Shown one piece after another: positions 1 through 8,138 of a stretch of DNA of 43,290 bases. Position 1 is the first letter of the stretch. Each line of letters starts with the position of its first letter. The translations under genes were made by a program, and so were the position numbers. The notes beneath the pieces were generated by a model. The model saw only the letters and a list, made by a program, of their open reading frames with translations. It searched no databases and had not been told where the DNA came from. Source of the stretch: Gemmatimonadaceae bacterium (GTDB taxonomy: Bacteria; Gemmatimonadota; Gemmatimonadetes; Gemmatimonadales; Gemmatimonadaceae); NCBI GenBank assembly GCA_025450815.1, contig JANWLO010000045.1, positions 1 to 43,290 on the forward strand. The letters run 5' to 3'.

Positions 1-555
1 CCCACGACTTCGCTCGTCGTGCAGGAGAGCTTTCCCACGGGGAGGTACGACCAGCTGGGCCACAGGCCGAGCGATGGCCTGGGAAGCGGCGCCTACACTA
101 CCACGGTGTCGCTCTACTCGCAGACGTATTTCTGGCTGAACAACGGACGGATCCTTCGTATGCGCTTCGATGCATCGCAGTCGTTCTCCAACGAAGTGAG
201 CGTCCAGGGCGTGAGCGTCTACGGAACGGGCGATGGATTCCGCGGCCGTGCGCAGCCTGGAAATTCCATGCTGCTCGACGCGTCGTGGGAGTACAGCGTG
301 ACGCGCAGTTGGGTGCTCGCGTTAGACATGATGTATCGTCACGGCGGCGCAACGCACGTGCTCGGCCACGACGCGCTTGCCTCGTCGGAAATCCAGCTGC
401 GCAGCGGCGCGAGCGATGCCTTCGGTTTCGCGCCGGGCGTGGAATTCAGCTGGAAGCCCACTATCGGCGTGCTGGTCGCCGCCCGCGTGATTCCTACGGG
501 GCACAACACGACATCGTCAATCACGCCGGCCATCGCGATCAACATCGTCCGGTAG
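1..555 (+). CDS. Outer-membrane beta-barrel protein, 3' part (5' end outside the window)
   Basis: The reading frame is open from the first base and ends in TAG at 553-555, so the gene is truncated at the left edge. A GTG at 19 exists but is probably internal, because the codons before it continue in the same style. The visible 184 residues alternate polar and hydrophobic residues in strand-like stretches (TVSLYSQTYFWL, SMLLDASWEYSV, SWVLALDMMYRHG) and end in a short hydrophobic strand (AIAINIVR), as expected for an outer-membrane barrel. It resembles the loosely defined MetA-pathway 'transporter' barrels. That family name is a guess, and no substrate can be inferred. Confidence 0.6.
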   Translation, partial: PTTSLVVQESFPTGRYDQLGHRPSDGLGSGAYTTTVSLYSQTYFWLNNGRILRMRFDASQSFSNEVSVQGVSVYGTGDGFRGRAQPGNSMLLDASWEYSVTRSWVLALDMMYRHGGATHVLGHDALASSEIQLRSGASDAFGFAPGVEFSWKPTIGVLVAARVIPTGHNTTSSITPAIAINIVR

Positions 556-707
556 TACAAAATGATTTTCAACGACTCCACCGCGGAGACCACAGGAGGA
601 GACGCCTAGGAAGGCCGCTACAACCAATTCACCAATGGATTATTCCATCTTTGAGTCGTGCGACGTTGAGGTGTAACAGGGTGCAGAAAAACCAGGAATT
701 GCTCGAC

Positions 708-850
708 GCAGAGTCGCAGAGGTGAACTGAGAGACGCAGAAGAGTGGCATTAACTCTTCCGTGACGGACTTACCCGGCGATTTTCCTCCGCGGCTCTCCG
801 TATCCTCTGCGACTCTGTGTCCCTCTTTTGTCTTTTTCTTTCTTTTCAGC
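708..850 (+). repeat. Dispersed CTCTGCG-type repeat, copy A
   Basis: A non-coding stretch with an exact 14-bp inverted repeat, CAGAGTCGCAGAGG at 709-722 and CCTCTGCGACTCTG at 804-817. A conserved centre (CGTGACGGACTTAC, 760-773) and a pyrimidine tract ending in TTTTCAGCAA (about 818-852) follow the same order as an inverted copy at 14818-14973. No gene overlaps it convincingly. It lies between the barrel gene and the end of the tRNA cluster. Confidence 0.75.
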
Positions 851-910
851 AATCTGGTAAGCGGTTCAACCCTATCCGACTCGCGCGCCACACGGCGCCA
901 GACGCAAGAC

Positions 911-942
911 GGCTCCAGCCTCGACGAATCGACGCTGGAGCC
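911..942 (-). terminator. Hairpin after the tRNA cluster, probable terminator
   Basis: Nine-base arms GGCTCCAGC (911-919) and GCTGGAGCC (934-942) enclose a second short stem (TCGA/TCGA) with a CGAA loop. It begins 14 nt past the 3' end of the last tRNA gene read on the minus strand. The sequence after it (GTCTTGCGTCTG) is only mildly U-rich, so it could also be a processing or 3'-protecting hairpin. Confidence 0.5.
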
Positions 943-955
943 GCAAGGTCTAACA

Positions 956-1033
956 TGGTCGGGGCGAGTGGATTTGAACCACCGACCTCCTGGTCCCGAA
1001 CCAGGCGCGCTAACCGGGCTGCGCCACGCCCCG
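956..1033 (-). tRNA. tRNA-Pro (anticodon CGG)
   Basis: The minus strand folds as a full cloverleaf. The acceptor CGGGGCG pairs with CGCCCCG, the anticodon stem is CCTGG/CCAGG with loop TTCGGGA (anticodon CGG), the T-loop is TTCAAAT, and the discriminator is A. The 3' CCA is encoded (complement of 956-958). It starts with C1, usual for bacterial tRNA-Pro, and is the last gene of the five-gene cluster. Confidence 0.95.
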
Positions 1034-1066
1034 CAAATCTCACAGCCGCGCTGCACCGCGAGATCA

Positions 1067-1143
1067 TGGTGCGCCCGGAGGAACTCGAATCCCCAACCTT
1101 CTGATCCGTAGTCAGATGCTCTATCCAATTGAGCTACGGGCGC
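1067..1143 (-). tRNA. tRNA-Arg (anticodon ACG)
   Basis: The minus strand gives a 7-bp acceptor GCGCCCG/CGGGCGC, an anticodon stem TCTGA/TCAGA with loop CTACGGA (anticodon ACG, presumably A-to-I edited at the wobble position to read CGN), a TTCGAGT T-loop, and an encoded CCA (complement of 1067-1069). It is the fourth gene of the cluster. Confidence 0.95.
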
Positions 1144-1170
1144 CCGTCAGAATCCATTTTTTAACGTCAC

Positions 1171-1211
1171 GACGGCGGACATGTCTCGGTTGCGGAGACA
1201 CAGCCGCCGTC
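1171..1211. other. Long imperfect hairpin between tRNA-Val and tRNA-Arg
   Basis: Arms GACGGCGG (1171-1178) and CCGCCGTC (1204-1211) enclose a second stem, TGTCTC/GAGACA, with a 7-nt loop. It lies within a 188-bp spacer (1144-1331) that holds no gene I can recognise. Read in the direction of tRNA transcription it is followed by an A-rich run, not a U-run, so it is not a classical terminator. It may be a processing signal for the polycistronic tRNA precursor. Confidence 0.4.
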
Positions 1212-1317
1212 ATCGCTGCAAACTAGCCGTCCACTGCGGCACCGTCAAGCGATTTGCCGACGCACTCAGGCGACGCACTCATCGGCGAACGAACGATTGT
1301 CTCACTCGACCGTGAGC

Positions 1318-1343
1318 AATGGGCGGTACAATGGGCGGTACAA
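1318..1343. repeat. 12-bp tandem duplication at the 3' end of tRNA-Val
   Basis: The unit AATGGGCGGTAC occurs twice head to tail (1318-1329 and 1330-1341) and is followed by AA. The second copy contains the 3' acceptor strand of tRNA-Val; the first lies directly downstream of the gene in its transcription direction. Confidence 0.85.
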
Positions 1344-1405
1344 GTCTCGAACTTGTGACCTCCACGATGTCAACGTGGCGCTCTAACCACCTGAGCTAAC
1401 CGCCC
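1332..1405 (-). tRNA. tRNA-Val (anticodon GAC)
   Basis: The minus strand gives an acceptor GGGCGGT/ACCGCCC, an anticodon stem CCACG/CGTGG with loop TTGACAT (anticodon GAC), a T-stem ACAAG/CTTGT, and discriminator A. The 3' CCA is not encoded (the next bases are TTG) and must be added after transcription. A 12-bp tandem duplication covers its 3' end. Confidence 0.93.
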
Positions 1406-1417
1406 CACTTGCAACAG

Positions 1418-1490
1418 AGCGGGAAACGGGACTCGAACCCGCGACCCCAACCTTGGCAAGGTTGTGCTCTACCAACTGAGCTATTCCCGC
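1418..1490 (-). tRNA. tRNA-Gly (anticodon GCC)
   Basis: The minus strand gives an acceptor GCGGGAA/TTCCCGC, an anticodon stem CAACC/GGTTG with loop TTGCCAA (anticodon GCC), a TTCGAGT T-loop, and discriminator T. The next bases are CTG, so CCA is not encoded. It is second in the cluster and only 12 bp from tRNA-Val. Confidence 0.94.
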
Positions 1491-1509
1491 ATGTCTGTTT
1501 GAGCCCAGG

Positions 1510-1582
<73 letters not shown>

Positions 1583-1620
1583 TGGAAACCCGCTGCGAAA
1601 ATTACCGCCGCGAGCCCACA

Positions 1621-1649
1621 ATGTTAGTCGCGTACGTTTGGGCAGTCAA
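1621..1649 (-). promoter_or_regulatory. Promoter of the tRNA cluster
   Basis: On the minus strand TTGACT (1644-1649) is separated by 17 nt from TAACAT (1621-1626), close to the sigma-70 consensus with ideal spacing. The next stretch is GC-rich (GTGGGCTCGCGGCGG), as in stringently controlled stable-RNA promoters. The predicted start lies about 30 nt before tRNA-Ala. Confidence 0.75.
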
Positions 1650-1756
1650 GCAAAACAGGGGCTGGCGCGACGTGTGCCCCATGGTATTTTTGCACCGCGC
1701 GTAGAGGCTTTTCGCAGCACCGCGCGCTCCACGCGCGTACTCCATTCGTACTTTCT

Positions 1757-1780
1757 CGCGATGACGATCTCGTCATCGCG
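1757..1780. promoter_or_regulatory. Perfect 10-bp palindrome in the sigma-factor leader
   Basis: CGCGATGACG (1757-1766), a 4-nt spacer ATCT, then CGTCATCGCG (1771-1780). It lies 47 nt before the sigma-factor ATG. As RNA it would be a stable tetraloop hairpin; as DNA it could be an operator. No U-run follows, so it does not look like a terminator. Confidence 0.5.
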
Positions 1781-1827
1781 GGTTCGCATCGCAGCGCCAC
1801 GCCGACCCCTAATCGAGACCAGCAGCC

Positions 1828-2715
1828 ATGACCGAAGTGCAGCGCCGCCGCCGTCGCGTCGCCCCAGCGGGCATCGTGCCGAATGAACCGGAGCGCGACA
1901 TCCTCGATCAATACCTCGCCGAGGTCAGTAAGTATCCTCTGCTAAAGGGAACGCAGGAGTTCGATCTCGCACGCCAGATTCGTGCAGGCGATCAGGACGC
2001 CCTGCAGGAGCTCGTCAAGCGCAACCTGCGCTTCGTGATCTCCGTCGCCAAGAAATATCAGAATCGCGGCATGCCCCTCATCGATCTCATCGGCGAGGGC
2101 AACGTCGGCCTGCTCACCGCCGCACGAAAGTTCGATCCGGATCAGGGCGTCAAGTTCATCTCCTACGCTGTGTGGTGGATTCGCCAGGCAATTCTGTCGT
2201 CGCTGGCGAAACAGGGACGCACCGTGCGCGTTCCGCTCAATCGCACCTCCGACCTCTCGCGCATCATCAAGGGCGCGGAGATCCTCCGTCAGCAGCTACG
2301 CCGCGAGCCCATGCCCGAGGAGCTTGCGCACCTCACTGGACTCACCGTCGAGGTGGTGCAGGCGCTCTCCGCACTCAACACCGGCGACATCCGGCTCGAC
2401 GCGCCAATGGATCCCGACAGCGATCGCTCTCTCCTCGAGCGATTCGTTGCCGATGACATGACCAATCCCGAAGACGAGTACATGAATCGCTTCGTCAGCG
2501 AGGAGATCGAGCGTGCGCTCGCCACGATTCCCGCGCGCGATGCGAAGGTGCTGCGCCTCTACTTCGGACTGGACGGCGGCCGCGAGCACACCCTGGAGGA
2601 GATCGGCTCGATGCTCGGCGTCACGCGCGAGCGCGTTCGCCAGCTCCGCGATCGGGCGCTCAAGCGCCTGCGCGAGGGCGAAGTGGGCGTCGCTCTGCGC
2701 AGCTTCGCCGCCTGA
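1828..2715 (+). CDS. RNA polymerase sigma-70 family factor (RpoD/SigA-like, no region 1.1)
   Basis: 295 residues carrying sigma regions 1.2 to 4. Region 1.2 begins near residue 24 (DILDQYLAEVSKYPLL). Region 2 holds the core-binding and -10 recognition sequences (NLRFVISVAKKYQNRG, then GVKFISYAVWWIRQAI). Region 4 ends in the -35-binding helix-turn-helix (TLEEIGSMLGVTRERVRQLR). Region 1.1 and the non-conserved insert of housekeeping RpoD are absent, so it may be a group 2 (RpoS/SigB/Hrd-like) factor or a short primary sigma; the sequence does not decide which. The ATG at 1828 has a poor ribosome site (CAGCAGCC). A perfect 24-nt palindrome lies in the leader. It is divergent from the tRNA cluster and convergent with the next gene, 22 bp away. 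Confidence 0.93.
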   Translation: MTEVQRRRRRVAPAGIVPNEPERDILDQYLAEVSKYPLLKGTQEFDLARQIRAGDQDALQELVKRNLRFVISVAKKYQNRGMPLIDLIGEGNVGLLTAARKFDPDQGVKFISYAVWWIRQAILSSLAKQGRTVRVPLNRTSDLSRIIKGAEILRQQLRREPMPEELAHLTGLTVEVVQALSALNTGDIRLDAPMDPDSDRSLLERFVADDMTNPEDEYMNRFVSEEIERALATIPARDAKVLRLYFGLDGGREHTLEEIGSMLGVTRERVRQLRDRALKRLREGEVGVALRSFAA

Positions 2716-2737
2716 CAGCCCCTCTCGTCCGCTTTCC

Positions 2738-4234
2738 CTACTGCGTCTTCGGCTTCGATCTCCCGGCCGAGCGCTTCGTCCAGACGAGAATCGTGCCACA
2801 CGCCGCGTTGCTCCCCTGATACTGCACGGGAACTTCGCTCGCACTCTTGTACACTTCGATCGCCTCGATGTCGTCCGGCCTGAGCATCTGATCCAGATCG
2901 TTGCCCGAGTTGTCGAACGGCGAGCCATCCAGAAACCACTGCACGTTGCATCCCGATCCCACCGAGCGCGACGACGAAACAGCGTAGTTCGTGCCGTCGA
3001 AGTTTACCGTCATCCCGGGAACGGAGCGGAAAACATCCGTGAGCAGAATCGGCTGCTGCTTCTCGATATCGTCGCGAGTGAGGAAGGTGCCGAAGCCGCG
3101 CTTGGCTCGGTCCTCGAATCCCGGAATGTCGACGTGCGCCTTTCCCTCTACCTTCACCTCACCCAGCACCGTCGTCCGCGTATCCAGCACTGCCGCGAGC
3201 TTGCTCGCTCGCGCCGGCGAGAGATCCACCGCGAACCGCTTGGGCGCGTACGATATCTGCCGCACCTCCACCGTCTGTGTGCCCGCCGGCAGTCCCGTGA
3301 GTCGGAACGCGCCGCGGTAGTCGGCCCGTGCGCCGATCGCCGTGCCCACGAGGTACACCTGTGCGCCCTCGAGCGGCTTTCCGTCGGCTCCAACGACCGT
3401 GCCGCTTAGCGCCGCACTACCAAGTGGTTTCGGAGCCTCCTCATCTGGAGCCAGTCCGGGCGTCGCGGCCACCACCTTCGGCTTCTCCCCAAGAAGAAAG
3501 TTGCGCTGCAGCACGCCGCCCGGCGGCATAGTGATGTCGATCCATCCACTCTGCTTGGTGCCGAGCCTCGCCTGCGCGCGCAGCTGCACGCCGCCGGGAA
3601 TTCCGCACAGCCGGTAGCCGCCATTCGCATTGACCGTCGTGTGCGTTGCCTTCGGCAGCTTCGACAGCGACGTGGAGCCGATGTTCATCTCCGTCCACAT
3701 CACGACCACGAGCGCGCCGGCCACCGGAGCATCCGTCTGCGCATCGCTCACGACTCCCATCATCATCCCGCGCCCCTCGCTCGTGCTGTCGCGGCAGACG
3801 ACGCGCAGCACAGTCCTCATTGACGGCACGCCGAGGTCGAGCACCCCCGACTCGCCATGATGGATGCCGATCTGGCGCACGGGCGGCGTGATGCCCAGCG
3901 AGTCCATCGAAGGCAGGAAGAAGCCGACGGTGGCCACACCCTCCGGCAGGCTGTCGACGTCGAATCGGTACTGACCCGTGGAATCCGTGTGCGTCTGATG
4001 CGTCGTTCCCGCTATGACCACGGTCGCGCCACGCACCGGCACGTCCTGCAAGCTGTCGTAAACGAACCCCGTGAGCGTGGGATGACCTTCCGCCGGGAGC
4101 GTGCGCGGCGGCGCGGCCGGACGCACAGGCGTCGTATCCGCGCTCGGACGGCCGAGCCGGTGGATGACCTGCCCTTGCAGCGGAACTGCTGCAGGGAAGA
4201 GAAGAAAGAGAAAAGCGAGTCGGCGCATACGCAT
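2738..4234 (-). CDS. Secreted protein with CarboxypepD_reg-like repeats and a TonB plug domain, no barrel
   Basis: 498 residues from the ATG at 4234. A longer open frame runs upstream but crosses the oppositely coded ABC and Nudix genes and lacks coding character there. This start gives a signal peptide (RMRRLAFLFLLFPAAVPLQG). Three carboxypeptidase regulatory-like beta-sandwich units follow, near residues 50-120 (LTGFVYDSLQDVPVRGATVV), 155-245 and 280-355 (LSGTVVGADGKPLEGAQVYL). A TonB-receptor plug-like segment fills residues 370-490 (LTDVFRSVPGMTV, FLDGSPF, DDIEAIEVYKSASEVPVQY). The 22-strand barrel of TonB-dependent receptors is missing; the protein ends soon after the plug. It probably sits in the periplasm or at the outer membrane. 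The domain calls are firm, the role is unknown. Confidence 0.8.
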   Translation of the reverse strand: MRMRRLAFLFLLFPAAVPLQGQVIHRLGRPSADTTPVRPAAPPRTLPAEGHPTLTGFVYDSLQDVPVRGATVVIAGTTHQTHTDSTGQYRFDVDSLPEGVATVGFFLPSMDSLGITPPVRQIGIHHGESGVLDLGVPSMRTVLRVVCRDSTSEGRGMMMGVVSDAQTDAPVAGALVVVMWTEMNIGSTSLSKLPKATHTTVNANGGYRLCGIPGGVQLRAQARLGTKQSGWIDITMPPGGVLQRNFLLGEKPKVVAATPGLAPDEEAPKPLGSAALSGTVVGADGKPLEGAQVYLVGTAIGARADYRGAFRLTGLPAGTQTVEVRQISYAPKRFAVDLSPARASKLAAVLDTRTTVLGEVKVEGKAHVDIPGFEDRAKRGFGTFLTRDDIEKQQPILLTDVFRSVPGMTVNFDGTNYAVSSSRSVGSGCNVQWFLDGSPFDNSGNDLDQMLRPDDIEAIEVYKSASEVPVQYQGSNAACGTILVWTKRSAGRSKPKTQ

Positions 4235-4322
4235 CGTTCCACAAAGGTCGCGGCGTGTCGCCACCCTTGTCGAGGGGGAGCGAGGATCATCGCACGCAAT
4301 TCCTACACACGGAGAGCTCGAT

Positions 4323-4339
4323 CGTTCGGCGACCGAACG
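4323..4339. promoter_or_regulatory. Short perfect inverted repeat before the ABC ATPase gene
   Basis: CGTTCGG, loop CGA, CCGAACG. It lies 39 nt before the ATG at 4379, in the 144-bp divergent region between the plug-domain gene and the ABC ATPase gene. It may be an operator or a leader hairpin; there is no further evidence. Confidence 0.35.
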
Positions 4340-4378
4340 GGTCGTTGCCCGATGCTCGCCATTGCGGCACATTTCCGC

Positions 4379-5149
4379 ATGATCAAGCTGATCGACGTCT
4401 ACAAGGCTTTCGGTGACAAACAGGTTCTGAAGGGATTCAGCCTGGACGTCACCGAAGGCGAGACGATGGTCGTCATCGGCTATTCGGGTACCGGGAAGTC
4501 CGTCGCCATCAAGCACATCGTGGGGCTCCTCATGCCCGACGCCGGCACCGTGTTCGTCGACGGCAAGGAGGTGCCCATCCTTCCGCGCCGCGAACTGTAT
4601 GCCCTGCGCGCCCAGATCGGCTATGTCTTCCAGTTCGCCGCTCTCTTCGACTCGCTGAGCATCGGTGACAACGTTGCAATGGGGCTGCGGAAGCTCGACA
4701 TGCAGCCCGCCGAGATTCGCGATCGAGTGAGCGAGGCTCTCCGGCTCGTCGATCTCCCCGACACGGCGCAGCGCTTTCCGGCAGAGCTCTCGGGGGGCAT
4801 GCGCAAGCGCGTGGGAATAGCGCGCGCGATCGCGCTGCGCCCCAAGTACATCCTCTATGATGAGCCCACCACCGGGCTCGACCCCGTCACGAGCGCCGTC
4901 ATCGACGAGCTGATGATCCGCATGCGACGCCAGCTCGGTGTCACGAGCGTCGTAATCACGCACGACATGCGGAGCGCGTACACTGTCGGCTCGCGCATCG
5001 CGATGCTCTACGATGGCCGCGTGCGACAGGTCGGGACGGTGGACGAGATCAGGAACACGAAGGACCCCGTGGTGCGCCAATTCATCGAAGGTCGCGCCAC
5101 ACTCAACGACGTTGAGATGGCCGGAGTCCCGGCCACAGCGCGCGGATAA
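4379..5149 (+). CDS. ABC transporter ATP-binding protein, MlaF-like
   Basis: 256 residues starting MIKLIDVYKAFGD. Walker A is GYSGTGKS (residues 34-41), the signature is LSGGMRKRVGIARA (from residue 137), Walker B is ILYDEPTTGLDP, and the switch histidine is in VVITHDM. The LSGGMRKRV form and the PTTGLDPVTSAVID stretch are typical of MlaF/Ttg2A ATPases, which power phospholipid or sterol transport between the membranes with the permease MlaE and the MCE protein MlaD. No MlaE or MlaD gene lies nearby, so partners must be elsewhere. An in-frame ATG at 4352 would add nine residues. The Nudix gene starts 6 bp after the stop. Confidence 0.88.
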   Translation: MIKLIDVYKAFGDKQVLKGFSLDVTEGETMVVIGYSGTGKSVAIKHIVGLLMPDAGTVFVDGKEVPILPRRELYALRAQIGYVFQFAALFDSLSIGDNVAMGLRKLDMQPAEIRDRVSEALRLVDLPDTAQRFPAELSGGMRKRVGIARAIALRPKYILYDEPTTGLDPVTSAVIDELMIRMRRQLGVTSVVITHDMRSAYTVGSRIAMLYDGRVRQVGTVDEIRNTKDPVVRQFIEGRATLNDVEMAGVPATARG

Positions 5150-5155
5150 CGGGCG

Positions 5156-5602
5156 GTGACGCGCTCGCAGATCAACCGCGAAGTCTCGGCCGGAGGCGTG
5201 GTTTATCGTCTGGAGGATGGTCGGCCGCTCTTCCTTCTCATTCGCGACAGCTACCGCAATTGGGGATTCCCCAAGGGACATATCGAGAAGGGCGAGCGCC
5301 CCGAGGCGGCAGCGCAGCGTGAAGTGGCGGAGGAGACCGGGCTCGACGATCTGTCGGTGCGCGGCGAGCTGGCGACGATCGACTGGCACTTTCGCTTTCG
5401 TGGAAAGCTGATTCACAAGGTCTGCCATTTCTTCCTGATGGAGACGGCTACGGCGCGCACCAGCCCGCAGCGCGAAGAGGGAATTACCGCGTGCAAGTGG
5501 CTGCCGATCGAGGAGGCGCTCGTCCTCATCTCGTACGCAAACGCGCGTGAAGTGCTGCAGCGGGCGGCGGAAAAGGTGGGCGCCGCGCCTGCCGCGCACT
5601 GA
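5156..5602 (+). CDS. Nudix hydrolase
   Basis: 148 residues from a GTG start 6 bp after the ABC gene. The Nudix box is complete at residues 41-63: G41, E47, R55-E56-V57, E59-E60, G62-L63, the metal-binding Gx5Ex7REUxEExGU pattern. Such enzymes hydrolyse a nucleoside diphosphate linked to another group (NTPs, Ap4A-like dinucleotides, nucleotide sugars). The GGVVYR opening and the GFPKGHIEKGE box resemble Ap4A/NTP-type members, but the substrate cannot be read from sequence. The TGA shares its A with the ATG of the next gene, so the two are probably translationally coupled. Confidence 0.9.
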   Translation: MTRSQINREVSAGGVVYRLEDGRPLFLLIRDSYRNWGFPKGHIEKGERPEAAAQREVAEETGLDDLSVRGELATIDWHFRFRGKLIHKVCHFFLMETATARTSPQREEGITACKWLPIEEALVLISYANAREVLQRAAEKVGAAPAAH

Positions 5603-6399
5603 TGCCCGTGCCGCCGCCAGCCGCGCCGCTTCGTTCCGCGCCCGGAGGGATCGTCGTCGCGTACGCGCCGCGCGATGCCGTGCGGGCGCGAGTTCGCGCC
5701 GCGCTCGCGCGAACCCATCTCCGCGGCGTGCTCGCGCGCACGCATCGCGATTTCAGCGACGCGTTTCGCACGCACTTCGTGGACACGGCACTCGTGGAAG
5801 TGGCGGCCGACGGCGACGGCCACGAGTCGGCCGAGCTCGCACGCGATTATCCGAGCGTTCCGTTTCTGGCGCTCACGCCGTTTCGCCCGGTGGACGCGCC
5901 CGCGATCGCGCGGTGTGCGGAGCTGGACTTCGCCGACATCCTCGCCGATGGCACCGACGACGGAACGCTTGGCCATGCGCTGCTCGCGCACGCGTTCACC
6001 GCGCGCTTCGCGGCGGCGCTCGACTCTCCCCCCGCTCCACTTTCGCTTGGCTCGCCGCTGCAGCTCGCCGCGTGGCGCGCGATCATCGCGCACGGCGGGC
6101 GCCCGGTGGGTACTGCACACATCGCGCGCGCCCTTCGCGTCACCCGTGAGCATCTGAGCCGCTCATTTTCCGGCGGCGGTGCGCCGACGCTCAAGCGCGC
6201 GATCGACTTCGTTCGACTGCTCGCGGCTGGCGAGCTTGCGAAAAACCCCGGCTACGATCTGACCGAGGTCGCGCGTCTGGTTGGCTTTGCATCCGCCGCC
6301 CGGCTCTCCGCCAGCGTGCAGCGCCTGGTTCGCGCGCAGGCCACCGCGCTCTCGGCGTTGCGGGCCACGGATTTGCTCGAGCGATTCGTGCGTGGCTAG
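5602..6399 (+). CDS. AraC-type helix-turn-helix regulator
   Basis: 265 residues; the ATG overlaps the Nudix stop by 1 nt. The C-terminal 100 residues form a two-part AraC-like DNA-binding domain: a first helix-turn-helix around residues 170-186 (HIARALRVTREHLSRSF) and a second with the family-typical DLTEVARLVGFASAARLS. The N-terminal 140 residues do not look like a sugar-binding cupin. They contain alternating strands and helices (GIVVAYAPRDAVRARVRAAL, PSVPFLALTPFRPVD) that could be a degenerate receiver-like fold. The ligand and targets are unknown; the F1 ATP synthase operon begins 117 bp downstream. Confidence 0.75.
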   Translation: MPVPPPAAPLRSAPGGIVVAYAPRDAVRARVRAALARTHLRGVLARTHRDFSDAFRTHFVDTALVEVAADGDGHESAELARDYPSVPFLALTPFRPVDAPAIARCAELDFADILADGTDDGTLGHALLAHAFTARFAAALDSPPAPLSLGSPLQLAAWRAIIAHGGRPVGTAHIARALRVTREHLSRSFSGGGAPTLKRAIDFVRLLAAGELAKNPGYDLTEVARLVGFASAARLSASVQRLVRAQATALSALRATDLLERFVRG

Positions 6400-6440
6400 C
6401 GCTATCGCGCTGTCCAGACGATATATGGGCAACTTCGCTA

Positions 6441-6469
6441 TTGCCCGGAAAGGCCGCTTGTGATAAATT
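6441..6469 (+). promoter_or_regulatory. Candidate promoter of the atpAGDC operon
   Basis: TTGCCC (6441-6446), a 17-nt spacer, then TAAATT (6464-6469). A start near 6476 would leave a leader of about 40 nt. The -35-like hexamer is also one arm of a small hairpin (GGGCAA 6427-6432 / TTGCCC 6441-6446). The promoter assignment is tentative. Confidence 0.4.
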
Positions 6470-6477
6470 TCACAAGC
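6456..6477. promoter_or_regulatory. CRP/FNR-like palindrome upstream of atpA
   Basis: An inverted repeat of GCTTGTGA and TCACAAGC around a 6-nt AT-rich core. The central 16 bases, TGTGATAAATTTCACA, match the E. coli CRP consensus TGTGA-N6-TCACA. It lies 39 nt before the atpA ATG and overlaps the candidate -10 region, which would fit a repressor better than an activator. Which Crp/Fnr-family protein this organism has is unknown from the window. Confidence 0.6.
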
Positions 6478-6516
6478 TGCGCCCGATACCTCGCGACCCC
6501 ATAGCCCCGCGCCTAT

Positions 6517-8115
<1,599 letters not shown>

Positions 8116-8138
8116 CGCGCACCCTGGAGAGCTGAGTA

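Noticed and set aside
1171-1211. Hairpin between tRNA-Val and tRNA-Arg as an intrinsic terminator
   Set aside because: In the direction of transcription it is followed by A residues, not U residues, and two more tRNA genes follow without a visible promoter.
4235-5599. Upstream extension of the plug-domain frame, minus strand
   Set aside because: It would cross the well-supported ABC ATPase and Nudix genes; the signal peptide begins at 4234.
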